NCBI GenBank assembly: GCA_964633815.1
Contig: CAZWHW010000004.1
Coordinates: 36,700 to 100,699 of the forward strand
DNA: 64,000 nt
Source: CALKZN01 sp964633815
GTDB taxonomy: Bacteria > Pseudomonadota > Gammaproteobacteria > Arenicellales > Arenicellaceae
Reading direction: 5' to 3'
The position numbers and the translations under genes are program-made. Under the pieces are notes generated by a model that was given only the letters and a program-made list of their open reading frames with translations, was not told the origin of the DNA and ran no database searches. Of the stretch, positions 42,000 to 50,092 are shown piece after piece; the stretch's first letter is position 1, and each line of letters starts with the position of its first letter.

Positions 42000-42038
42000 T
42001 ATGAGATAAATTAAAAAATATTATTTAGGGGATATGTA

Positions 42039-42722
42039 ATGCGAATAGCATTAATAGAAGATGATCAGGCTCAGGTTAATTTACTAACAGTTTGGATTGA
42101 GGCGATGGGACACGATGTGGTTAGTTACACCGATGGTGCGCAATTTGTGCAATCGTCTGTTAAAGAAAGTTTTGACTTAGCAATACTTGATTGGATGTTG
42201 CCAAGTATGAGTGGTATTGAAGTTTTGGATTTGATCAGAGCAAACAATGACAAAGTTCCAGTTTTGTTTGTCACTGCTAAAGATGATGAAAAGAACATCG
42301 TCGAAGCACTTGAAGCTGGCGCGGATGATTACATGATAAAACCAGTCTCGGCCCCGGAAATTAAAGCACGAATGAATGCTTTGCTAAGGCGTGCTAGCGG
42401 TTTTCAAGGCGATAAAAAAATACTGAATTTTCCTCCTTATGAAATTGATTCTTCATCACAAAAATTAACGTTTAATGATGAAGAAGTGAATTTGACTCAA
42501 AAAGAATATCAATTGATTGTATTTCTTTTCCGCAATGAAGGTCGCGTGATATCTCGTGGGCATTTATTGCAAGTAGTGTGGGGTACTAACCCACAAATTA
42601 ATACTCGCACTGTAGACACGCATGTTAGTCGTTTACGTAGTAAACTAGACATCCATCCAGAAACTACAGGCTGGGAATTGAAGTCGATATACCAACACGG
42701 TTATCGTTTGGAAAAAAATTAA
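42039..42722 (+). CDS. OmpR-family response regulator
   Basis: A 227-residue regulator with an N-terminal receiver domain (Asp8/Asp9 acidic pocket, phosphoacceptor Asp51 in LAILDWMLPSMSG, switch Thr in LFVTAKDD, Lys in MIKPVS) and a C-terminal OmpR-type winged helix (LTQKEYQLIVFLFRNEG, RTVDTHVSRLRSKLD). A GGGGA element precedes the ATG. It opens a run of genes through 46737 that contains a hybrid kinase and an Hpt protein, the likely phosphate donors. The DNA target is unknown; nothing operator-like was recognised upstream. Confidence 0.92.
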   Translation: MRIALIEDDQAQVNLLTVWIEAMGHDVVSYTDGAQFVQSSVKESFDLAILDWMLPSMSGIEVLDLIRANNDKVPVLFVTAKDDEKNIVEALEAGADDYMIKPVSAPEIKARMNALLRRASGFQGDKKILNFPPYEIDSSSQKLTFNDEEVNLTQKEYQLIVFLFRNEGRVISRGHLLQVVWGTNPQINTRTVDTHVSRLRSKLDIHPETTGWELKSIYQHGYRLEKN

Positions 42723-42748
42723 CGATTAACGAACAGTGAGGTCTGATT

Positions 42749-43210
42749 ATGTCGGAAAAAAACAAAAAACAAACAGCTGAAATTATTGATCCAGGTTTGG
42801 GTGAGCTCGATAAAGTCCGCAATATTTTATTTGGACGTCAAGTCAAAGCTTATGAAGAACGTTTTGCGGAACTTGAGAAATCGTTGAATGACATGATAAC
42901 GAAAGCCTCAAACAGTATTGAGAAGCGTATGAATGAGCTTGAAGCGGATTTTGATGAACGTGAAGTTAGTCTGAAAATGTCGTTGCAAAATTCTGATGAC
43001 AGTTTGTCGCAAAGCTTCTCTGATGTTCGCACTGATATGGACAACTTTACAGCGGCAATGGGAACGGATTTAGCGCAAATGAAAGGCGAATTAAATTCTG
43101 AGTTGGCGAGGGTAGTCAATCAATTGTCTTCGGACAAAACGGATAAAGAGTCATTGGCTATGATGTTTGATGAGATGAGTATGCGTTTGCGTAATAAAGA
43201 AGGTTCATAG
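42749..43210 (+). CDS. Coiled-coil protein of unknown function in the GTPase operon
   Basis: A 153-residue hydrophilic protein. The N-terminal 35 residues (DPGLGELDKVRNILFGRQVKAYEERFAEL begins near 13) read like a short conserved head, and the rest (about 35-145) is a long heptad-patterned coiled coil rich in Glu, Ser, Asp and Met. It has no signal peptide or membrane segment. A GTGAGG element precedes the ATG. No known family was recognised. Its place between the response regulator and the membrane protein suggests a structural adaptor in the same complex, which is inference only. Confidence 0.75.
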   Translation: MSEKNKKQTAEIIDPGLGELDKVRNILFGRQVKAYEERFAELEKSLNDMITKASNSIEKRMNELEADFDEREVSLKMSLQNSDDSLSQSFSDVRTDMDNFTAAMGTDLAQMKGELNSELARVVNQLSSDKTDKESLAMMFDEMSMRLRNKEGS

Positions 43211-43258
43211 GCAGACGAGTGTTAGTCACAACACTACTTTTTGTATAGTTGGCGAGTT

Positions 43259-44395
43259 ATGAACCAATTAACCGAGCTTCGCAATATTATTGTTGGTGAG
43301 CAGCAAGAGGAATTGATATTGTTGCGCGAGCGTCTAGAAAAGTCTCGCATGGATTCGCAAAAGCTCTCGGAAATGCTGCCTGAGGCTATAAAAATATCTT
43401 CATCGGAAAGTGGAGGTTTTACTGGTGGAATGCAGCCTTATATTTCACGATCTGTATTTAAAGCTGTTGCAGATGATCCGCATGGTTTTGCTGAAGTTCT
43501 TTTTCCAGCACTGGTTCCTGCAATTCGTTTAATGATCACGAATTCGATCCGAGCCTTAACAAAACGAATTAATACAACTATAGAATCTACTACCACTTCA
43601 CAAGGTTTGAAATGGCGAGTGGAAGCTTTGCGAACCGGTGAATCGTATTCAGATGTCGTTGTACGTAAAACTTTGGAATACCGGATTGAGCAGTTATTTT
43701 TGTTGAAAACAGAATCGGGGATTTTGATTGAGCATTTAGTGAATGAAGATATTGGTTCTTTAGATTCTGATGCGGTTGCTGCCATGTTTTCTGCAATTCA
43801 ATCGTTCATTAGCGATTCATTTAATAGTAATGAGCATGATAAATTGAATCAAATTTCTGTTGGTAATTTGAATGTTTGGTTAGTACATCGTCCAGATATC
43901 ACTCTAGCTTGTGTGGTTCGAGGCAGCATCCCTTTTGAGTTGCGAGACAAGCTTGATTCAGTTCAAGATGAAATTTTTTCTCGGTTTTCATCTAAAATTA
44001 AAGCATTTGATGGAGATCAGTCAAGTATTTTGGGTATTAGAGAGTTGTTGGAACCCTGCTTGCAATTGAAATTCAAGTCGGAGCATCAGCAGAAAAATAC
44101 TAAACCGCCATTGGGGTCGTTTGTATTGCTATTTTTCATTATTTGTTTAATTGGTTTTTGGGCATTTTCTAATTTTCAAAAAGTTAAAATGCGAGATGAT
44201 GTTGAGAATTTACTATTTGTGACACCAGGGATAGTCACTACCACTGTAGAATGGAAACGTGGGAGATTAAGGGTGTCAGGTATTCAAGAAACTGGGGCTA
44301 AAATTCCGTTAGAAAAAATGAAAGATATGGATATAGATATAGAGAAAATAGATTTTTCAATCAAAACCTTGAAAGGTTTTAGTTCTGGTAACTAA
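43259..44395 (+). CDS. Single-pass membrane protein with predicted roadblock-like cytoplasmic domain
   Basis: A 378-residue protein. It has an N-terminal coiled coil (about 1-40), a large cytoplasmic region, one membrane helix (about 286-304, GSFVLLFFIICLIGFWAFS), and a short C-terminal region (VTPGIVTTTVEWKRGRLRVSG) resembling a BON-like fold. The segment at about 140-250 (EQLFLLKTESGILIEHL to AMFSAIQSFISDSF to ACVVRG) follows the pattern of roadblock/longin-like domains, which partner small GTPases. Longer relatives, as I recall them, carry a C-terminal OmpA domain, absent here. The ATG at 43259 follows GGCGAG; an upstream TTG at 43241 is less likely. Function is inferred from the adjacent GTPase. 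Confidence 0.65.
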   Translation: MNQLTELRNIIVGEQQEELILLRERLEKSRMDSQKLSEMLPEAIKISSSESGGFTGGMQPYISRSVFKAVADDPHGFAEVLFPALVPAIRLMITNSIRALTKRINTTIESTTTSQGLKWRVEALRTGESYSDVVVRKTLEYRIEQLFLLKTESGILIEHLVNEDIGSLDSDAVAAMFSAIQSFISDSFNSNEHDKLNQISVGNLNVWLVHRPDITLACVVRGSIPFELRDKLDSVQDEIFSRFSSKIKAFDGDQSSILGIRELLEPCLQLKFKSEHQQKNTKPPLGSFVLLFFIICLIGFWAFSNFQKVKMRDDVENLLFVTPGIVTTTVEWKRGRLRVSGIQETGAKIPLEKMKDMDIDIEKIDFSIKTLKGFSSGN

Positions 44396-44416
44396 GTATT
44401 TAATTTTCAAGTAAAA

Positions 44417-44926
44417 ATGCCGTTAATAAAAAAGAAAATTTGTATGATTGGAGATTTTGCTGTTGGTAAGACTAGTTTAACGCAACAGTTCATTAATCAA
44501 GTATTTTCAGAGCAATACCTTACTACTATTGGCGTTAAAATTGATACAAAAACGATTGAACTAGCTGATGGGCAAGCCTGTAAAGCAGTTGTTTGGGATG
44601 TGGCTGGCAGAGATTCATTGACACCATTACAAACTAGTTATTTGATGGGCGCTGCGGCATTTATGTTGGTGGTGGATGTGACACGTCGGGATAGCATCGA
44701 CTCGATGAAATTTTTAATTGATTCAGCTATACAGAAGTTGTCTGATGTGCCGTTTATTGTTTTGTTAAATAAGTGGGACATGACAGATGAAATTGTGTTC
44801 AATAATGAAGATCAGGATTTTGTAAATAAGAATCGGTGGCAATTTGTATATACCAGCGCTAAAACTGGTGAGAATGTAGAGAGCGCATTTATACAATTGA
44901 TGGAATCAACTATGAAGTCAAACTAA
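44417..44926 (+). CDS. Ras/Rab-like small GTPase
   Basis: A 169-residue GTPase of the Ras superfamily. G1 is GDFAVGKTS (Lys18), G2 has the threonine in YLTTIGVK, G3 is WDVAGRD (Asp61), G4 is NKWD (118-121) and G5 is TSAKTG (146-151). The residue after DVAG is Arg65 where Ras has the catalytic Gln61, so intrinsic hydrolysis may be slow or need a partner. There is no C-terminal prenylation motif. It lies 21 bases after the membrane protein gene and five before the hybrid kinase gene, so it is an integral part of the signalling operon. Bacterial relatives such as MglA set cell polarity; the role here is unknown. Confidence 0.9.
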   Translation: MPLIKKKICMIGDFAVGKTSLTQQFINQVFSEQYLTTIGVKIDTKTIELADGQACKAVVWDVAGRDSLTPLQTSYLMGAAAFMLVVDVTRRDSIDSMKFLIDSAIQKLSDVPFIVLLNKWDMTDEIVFNNEDQDFVNKNRWQFVYTSAKTGENVESAFIQLMESTMKSN

Positions 44927-44931
44927 TCATC

Positions 44932-46446
44932 ATGACATTAACTCAATCCCAAACCCAAAAACTAAAAGCCTTAATGCTAGCATCGCATAAGCCTGCATTT
45001 TTTGTTGTTAATAAAAATATGGAGTTATTGGAATGGAGTGAGGATCTAGAACTTTATGGTTTCTCTGGACTAACAATAGGCGCTGATGCAACAGATATAT
45101 TTGATTTTTTGGTGGGCTATGATGGCGAACAAGAATTAGAGCTACCTATCGTCTCTATGCCTTCTGGAGTGCATGCATCAGTTTCGACTGTTGTTGAAGG
45201 CGGTCAAATTAATATTCTGATACTTGACGCCAGTCATGATTTTGAACAACAGTATTTATTGCAACAAAAAGCCAATGATGCGCAATTGTATAATATGCGC
45301 ATGCAAAAGCTGATGAGAGAATTGGTTGAAGCTCAAAAGTTACTTGAGCATAAAAATCAACAATTAGCTGAGTCAGCTAGACTGCAATCGCGCTTTATGT
45401 CTGGTGTATCACATGAATTTCGCACACCGTTAACTTCTTTGATAGGGTTTACTGATGTGTTGCATGACAAAATTTCTGATCAAGATTCAGAAGAACAGTT
45501 AGCGATTATCAAAGGTAGTGCTAAGTATATGCTTTCCTTGGTGGAAAACTTGCTTGATCATGGCCGTCTAGACTCATCTGGCTTGTCATTGCAGTTTGCT
45601 AGTGTCGATATTAGGGAATTGATTACAATCATCATAAAAATGCTTAAGCCCTTAACTTATAGCAAAGGTTTGCAATTGGTTGAGAAAGTAGATGTGCCAA
45701 GCAAATGTTTGATGATTGATCCGATTAGAGTGCAACAATGTATTATTAATGTCGCTAATAATGCGATTAAATTCACAGAATCAGGCCAAGTGGCTATTAA
45801 TGTGAGCTGGCAAGAGAATTTTTTAATTGTTGATGTTGTTGATTCAGGCATTGGTATGACGTCTGAAGAGTTGGGTAGTTTATTTACTGCATTTTGGCAA
45901 TCTGAGAAACATAATCAACCAGGTACAGGCCTCGGGATGACGATAACTAAGCGTTTATTAGAAATGATGGGAGGAGACTTGTCTATTGATTCTCAGCCAG
46001 GGCACGGTACTACTGTCACCTTAAACATTCCAGCAAATTCAGCCGAAGAGAATAACGTGGTTGAAAACATGCCTTTTATTCAGCGAGCTAATGATCAATA
46101 TCACATTTTGTTAGTAGAAGATGATGAAGATATCGCTGATTTATTAATTTTGAAGTTATCTTCTTGGGGGTATCAAGTGAGTCATTGTGTAAATGGTCAC
46201 GAGTGCATAAAGTGGATCGGCCCAAATCAAGCTGATCTGATTTTAATGGATTTGAGCATGCCTGTTTTAAACGGTGAAGATACCCTAAAATATTTACGTG
46301 AAACGGGCTGCGAAACACCAGTGTATATCATGTCAGCTAAGTTATTGCTTGATGAGAGTATGATGGATGCACAAGGCTATTTTTTAAAACCTATTGATTT
46401 TGAGCAATTGAGTCAAACTCTTCATGAAGCTTTCGCTATCGTATAA
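44932..46446 (+). CDS. Hybrid sensor histidine kinase with receiver domain
   Basis: A 504-residue cytoplasmic kinase without membrane segments. Residues 1-110 look like a PAS-type sensor. A coiled linker follows (110-155), then HisKA with His161 in SGVSHEFRTPL, HATPase_c (N box NVANNAIKFTESG, G1 VDSGIGM, G2 GTGLGMTITKRLLEMMGG) and a C-terminal receiver domain (about 390-500) with Asp440 in ILMDLSMPVLNG. It is followed six bases later by an Hpt gene, so a His-Asp-His-Asp relay to the OmpR-type regulator at 42039 is probable. The soluble form suggests an internal cue or recruitment by the membrane protein or GTPase. Confidence 0.92.
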   Translation: MTLTQSQTQKLKALMLASHKPAFFVVNKNMELLEWSEDLELYGFSGLTIGADATDIFDFLVGYDGEQELELPIVSMPSGVHASVSTVVEGGQINILILDASHDFEQQYLLQQKANDAQLYNMRMQKLMRELVEAQKLLEHKNQQLAESARLQSRFMSGVSHEFRTPLTSLIGFTDVLHDKISDQDSEEQLAIIKGSAKYMLSLVENLLDHGRLDSSGLSLQFASVDIRELITIIIKMLKPLTYSKGLQLVEKVDVPSKCLMIDPIRVQQCIINVANNAIKFTESGQVAINVSWQENFLIVDVVDSGIGMTSEELGSLFTAFWQSEKHNQPGTGLGMTITKRLLEMMGGDLSIDSQPGHGTTVTLNIPANSAEENNVVENMPFIQRANDQYHILLVEDDEDIADLLILKLSSWGYQVSHCVNGHECIKWIGPNQADLILMDLSMPVLNGEDTLKYLRETGCETPVYIMSAKLLLDESMMDAQGYFLKPIDFEQLSQTLHEAFAIV

Positions 46447-46452
46447 TAAATT

Positions 46453-46737
46453 ATGACTTCCGCTGCTGAAAATGAATTAAAGCAAAAGTATATTCAAAAA
46501 TTACCAGTTAAAATGGCAGAAATTGAATCGCATTTCCAGTCTGCAAATATCGTTAGTTTTCAGGCTGGAATACATAAATTGGCTGGTTCTGCAGGTATGT
46601 ATGGCTTTGCTGAGTTGTCATCAATAGCCGCTGAAATAGAAGATTTGATTGTTTCAGAACCAAAAATCGAGACAGAGAAGTTAAAAACACGATTGCAGCA
46701 ACTCTATGCTAAAGTTGATGAAACGATAGAAGGGTAG
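46453..46737 (+). CDS. Hpt (histidine phosphotransfer) protein
   Basis: A 94-residue four-helix Hpt protein. The phosphorylated residue is His41 in GIHKLAGSAGMYGFAEL. It lies six bases after the hybrid kinase and would pass phosphate from its receiver domain (Asp440) to the OmpR-type regulator (Asp51) at the start of the operon. The N-terminal 20 residues are a charged helix. The next gene, a zinc peptidase, starts three bases after its stop and may be on the same transcript. Confidence 0.88.
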   Translation: MTSAAENELKQKYIQKLPVKMAEIESHFQSANIVSFQAGIHKLAGSAGMYGFAELSSIAAEIEDLIVSEPKIETEKLKTRLQQLYAKVDETIEG

Positions 46738-46740
46738 ATT

Positions 46741-47634
46741 ATGCGTTGGAAAGGTAGAAGGCAAAGTTCAAACGTTGAAGATAGACGCGGTATGGGTGGT
46801 TACGGCGGTCTGTTGGGTGGTGGAGTGCGTGGTGGTCGCCGAACCCGAAGCGTTGGTAAAGGTGGAGGTATTGGTTCTTTGCTGATTGTGCTATTTTTGA
46901 CAATATTTTTTGGTAAGGATTTAGGATTAGATATTCTCGGCGGCGGGGCATTGCAGTCATCGCAGGCGCCGGCGCAAAGAGCGCCACAATCCGCAGCTCA
47001 ACAAGAAGAAATAGTAAGCTTTGTTAAAGTAGTATTGGCTGAAACTGAAGAAACGTGGGCACAAATTTTTGCGCGTTCTGGGCAGCGTTATCGTGCTCCA
47101 AAGTTGGTGTTGTTTGATGATAGCACGCCGACTGCTTGTGGCACTGGTCGCGCTGCATCTGGACCATTTTATTGTCCTGGAGATCAAAAAATTTATATTG
47201 ATTTGGATTTTATGGGTGAATTACAACGTATGGGAGCACAAGGCGATTTTGCGTTTGCCTATGTTATCGCTCATGAAGTTGGACATCATATTCAGACGAT
47301 CATGGGTATTTCCGAGCAAATACAGCGTCAAAAAAGAAGCCTAAGCAAAACACAAGGTAATGCCTTGCAAGTTAAGATGGAATTGCAAGCGGATTGTTTA
47401 GCTGGATTGTGGGCAAATCATACTGAACGTCGCAACGCTATATTGGAGGAAGGCGATGTTCAAGAGGGGATTAATGCAGCAGCTGCAGTAGGTGATGACC
47501 GAATAAGTGGCGGCAGATTAAGCCGTAATCATTATACTCATGGTTCTTCTCAAGAAAGAATGAATTGGTTTTTGCAGGGCTTCAAATATGGTGATATCAA
47601 CAAGTGTGATACGTTTAGCCAGACGCGCTTTTAA
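46741..47634 (+). CDS. ypfJ: YpfJ-family putative neutral zinc metallopeptidase
   Basis: A 297-residue protein of the YpfJ/KPN_02809 family. It has the typical basic, glycine-rich N-terminus (MRWKGRRQSSNVEDRRGMGG), a hydrophobic segment at about 45-62, and a zincin-like site HEVGHHIQ near residue 180 with a downstream acidic ligand region (MELQADCLAGLWAN). Conserved PTACGTGRAASGPFYCP lies in the middle. The protease activity has not been established for the family, as far as I know. It begins three bases after the Hpt stop. Its stop and that of the convergent lpxH are nine bases apart. Confidence 0.9.
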   Translation: MRWKGRRQSSNVEDRRGMGGYGGLLGGGVRGGRRTRSVGKGGGIGSLLIVLFLTIFFGKDLGLDILGGGALQSSQAPAQRAPQSAAQQEEIVSFVKVVLAETEETWAQIFARSGQRYRAPKLVLFDDSTPTACGTGRAASGPFYCPGDQKIYIDLDFMGELQRMGAQGDFAFAYVIAHEVGHHIQTIMGISEQIQRQKRSLSKTQGNALQVKMELQADCLAGLWANHTERRNAILEEGDVQEGINAAAAVGDDRISGGRLSRNHYTHGSSQERMNWFLQGFKYGDINKCDTFSQTRF

Positions 47635-47643
47635 AGAAGTTCT

Positions 47644-48369
47644 TTAAGATAAATTGCTGAGCTTATAGCCTTGTTTGCTATGAATCAAAAAGCTACTTTG
47701 AGTATACCAATCACCTAGGACAATCCTTTCAGCAAAACCATTTTTAGTTAAGTGTGAATGAATGGCAGGCCGATGCGTGTGTCCATGAATCATGCGGGAT
47801 ACACCTTTTTGTTCAAATAGCTTTATCACTGAATCTTCGGTTACATCCATAATGCTCATATCGACTTCTGATTTATGTTCGGCACTCATGCCACGAAGTT
47901 GTTCAGCTTTAGCTATTCGTTCTTCAATAGAAAGTGATAATGCATGTTGGTGAAATACAGGGTTACACATCATTTCTGTGCGAAATTGTTGATGTAAGTG
48001 GTCGTCAGTGCACAGTGAGTCTCCATGTAAAATAAGGACTTTCTCATTGCCTAAGGTTATCACTGATTCATCAGCTAAGATTTCAAAGCCGGTGGTGTTA
48101 GCAAATGTATCACCAATTAAAAAATCACGATTGCCCGCAATGAAATAGCCTTTAATTCCATTTTGAGTTAAGTTTTGCAGTGCTTCAAGGATATTCTGCA
48201 TACCCAAAAGTTCCGCAGCATCATCTCCAATCCAGTATTCAAATAAATCTCCTAAAATATATAAGGTTTCAATGCCGTCTAATTCATTGGCAAGATAGTT
48301 TTGAAAACGTTTTGAGATTTCTGGGGCTTTGGCAGATAGATGTAGATCGGAAATAAAAGCAGTATTCAT
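47644..48369 (-). CDS. lpxH: UDP-2,3-diacylglucosamine hydrolase
   Basis: Calcineurin-like phosphoesterase that makes lipid X in lipid A synthesis, at the inner face of the membrane. The 241-residue protein (E. coli 240) carries the metal motifs in order: FISDLHLSAK, LGDLFEYWIGDD, AGNRDFLIG, LHGDSLCTDD and IHGHTHRP. It is a single gene, divergent from psd and convergent with ypfJ. Confidence 0.96.
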   Translation of the reverse strand: MNTAFISDLHLSAKAPEISKRFQNYLANELDGIETLYILGDLFEYWIGDDAAELLGMQNILEALQNLTQNGIKGYFIAGNRDFLIGDTFANTTGFEILADESVITLGNEKVLILHGDSLCTDDHLHQQFRTEMMCNPVFHQHALSLSIEERIAKAEQLRGMSAEHKSEVDMSIMDVTEDSVIKLFEQKGVSRMIHGHTHRPAIHSHLTKNGFAERIVLGDWYTQSSFLIHSKQGYKLSNLS

Positions 48370-48533
48370 GATTATTTTTTATTGTATAACTCTCGCTATT
48401 GTATTTGAATTCTTGATTAAGTCTAAGCATAAATTCCCAAATCAAGATGATTTGTATTCGTTTGAATTCTTTTTAATGGTATTCGAAACAGTTGGGTTCA
48501 GTTATAATTCATCGCCTTATAGAGAGGTGTATT

Positions 48534-49196
48534 TTGACGACTACAAAAACGAAAAATATTGATAAACATCCTTTAATTGCTCGAGAAGGGTGGTTGTATT
48601 TGTCTTTGGCAGTAGTGGCTGCGATATTTGCTTATTTGATTTTAGGTGCTGTTGTTTTCTTGGTATTCTTTTTGTTAGCATTGTTTGTGTTACAATTTTT
48701 TCGTGATCCTCATCGGGCGATTCCACAAGAAGAAGACTCAGTCGTTTCTCCTGCTGATGGTAAGGTAATTTTCGTTGGAGAAGTGGATGATCCTTACCTT
48801 GATCGAAAGGCTTTGAAAATCAGTGTTTTTATGAATGTCTTTTCAGTGCATTCGAATCGTGCTCCCTTGAGTGGCAAGGTTAAGAAAGTTGAATATTCTC
48901 CAGGTTTGTTTGTGAACGCAGCATTAGATAAAGCGTCGGAAGCAAATGAAAGAAATGCTATTGTTATTGAAGATGCTGCAGGCCGGCAAATTGTCAGCGT
49001 TCAAGTGGCTGGCTTAGTAGCAAGAAGAATTTTATGTTATACGAATGTGGGAGATGAGCTTGAACGAGGGGAACGTTATGGTTTTATTCGCTTTGGTTCA
49101 AGAGTGGATTTATTTTTACCAACTGACTTCATAACCAGAGTTTCAGTAGGTGACAATGTTTCTTCTGGCCGTGATATTTTGGGTGGTTTCTCATAG
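48534..49196 (+). CDS. psd: Phosphatidylserine decarboxylase proenzyme, short type, TTG start
   Basis: Makes phosphatidylethanolamine from phosphatidylserine. The 220-residue protein is of the short (about 215 residues) form rather than the 320-residue E. coli form. Residues about 20-55 contain two membrane segments, then FFRDPHRAIP, SPADGKVIFVGEV, the conserved FMNVFSVHSNRAPLSG and the self-cleavage site in IRFGSRVDLFLP, which generates the pyruvoyl group at the serine. The TTG at 48534 is chosen because AGAGAGG lies six to seven bases upstream; no ATG fits. It is 22 bases upstream of pssA. Confidence 0.94.
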   Translation: MTTTKTKNIDKHPLIAREGWLYLSLAVVAAIFAYLILGAVVFLVFFLLALFVLQFFRDPHRAIPQEEDSVVSPADGKVIFVGEVDDPYLDRKALKISVFMNVFSVHSNRAPLSGKVKKVEYSPGLFVNAALDKASEANERNAIVIEDAAGRQIVSVQVAGLVARRILCYTNVGDELERGERYGFIRFGSRVDLFLPTDFITRVSVGDNVSSGRDILGGFS

Positions 49197-49218
49197 TCGA
49201 ATAAACTAGGTTAGCAAA

Positions 49219-50055
49219 ATGGCAAAGTCTCCAAAAAATAATATTAGTTTAGTTGATGCAGATAAAACTAGCGCTTCGCAAGAGCCAGCTAAAACTAGTC
49301 CAAAACATGTTTATGCTATCCCTAATTTGGCTACAACTGGAGGCTTGTTTGCAGGTTTTTACGCCATAATGCAAGCAGGTGCAGGGAATTTTGAAGCTGC
49401 TTGTATCGCTATTTATATTGCTATGATCATGGATATTTTAGATGGTCGTTTGGCACGGTTGTTAAATTTGACTAGTGACTTTGGAGCGCAATATGACAGC
49501 ATGGCTGATATGATGTCTTTTGGTATTGCGCCAGCATTAGTGATTCATCAATGGTCATTACACTCGCTTGGCAAAGTCGGCGCCTTGGTGACTTTTGTTT
49601 ATATTGCTTTTGCAGCGCTTAGATTGGCTCGGTTTAATAGTACAAGCTCTAGTAATGACAAACGGTTTTTTATGGGTTTAGCTAGTCCGGCTGCAGCTGG
49701 TTTAGTCATTTCAGCAATGTATGTTGCTGTTGATTATGATATTTCTAGTCAGGTTATCGCCCCTTATATGGCGGTTTTGGTTTTTTTAGCTGGCATTTTG
49801 ATGTTTAGTAATATTCGTTATCGAAGCTTTAAAGACTTTTCCTATCGTGATCGAATTCCATTAATTGGCATGATGATAGTTGTGTTAGTGTTTGCAGCGA
49901 TTTATTTCGACCCACCAGTTGCTTTTTTATTGGTGGGTGCAAGCTATTTTTTAAGTGGTTTGTTTGGGTTTGTCTGGCATAATCGCAAAATATTGTCGCA
50001 CGATGTTGCAAGTGAAACTAATTCGACTGATATGTCGAAAAATGACAAAAAATAG
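49219..50055 (+). CDS. pssA: CDP-diacylglycerol-serine O-phosphatidyltransferase
   Basis: Integral membrane enzyme that makes phosphatidylserine, the substrate of the preceding psd. The 278-residue protein has the CDP-alcohol phosphotransferase motif DGRLARLLNLTSDFGAQYDSMAD (near 75-97) and about eight membrane segments. The N-terminal 30 residues and the C-terminal Asn/Lys-rich tail are polar. This is the Gram-positive/archaeal-like type II PssA, not the soluble enterobacterial PssA. psd-pssA is a common operon in proteobacteria. Confidence 0.95.
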   Translation: MAKSPKNNISLVDADKTSASQEPAKTSPKHVYAIPNLATTGGLFAGFYAIMQAGAGNFEAACIAIYIAMIMDILDGRLARLLNLTSDFGAQYDSMADMMSFGIAPALVIHQWSLHSLGKVGALVTFVYIAFAALRLARFNSTSSSNDKRFFMGLASPAAAGLVISAMYVAVDYDISSQVIAPYMAVLVFLAGILMFSNIRYRSFKDFSYRDRIPLIGMMIVVLVFAAIYFDPPVAFLLVGASYFLSGLFGFVWHNRKILSHDVASETNSTDMSKNDKK

Positions 50056-50092
50056 CTTGTTTGAATTAAGCTATTTTTAAAGAATTATAGAT

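Noticed and set aside
47631..47647. Inverted repeat TTAAAGAA/TTCTTTAA between ypfJ and lpxH as terminator
   Set aside because: The loop is a single base and there is no T tract, so a stable terminator hairpin is unlikely.
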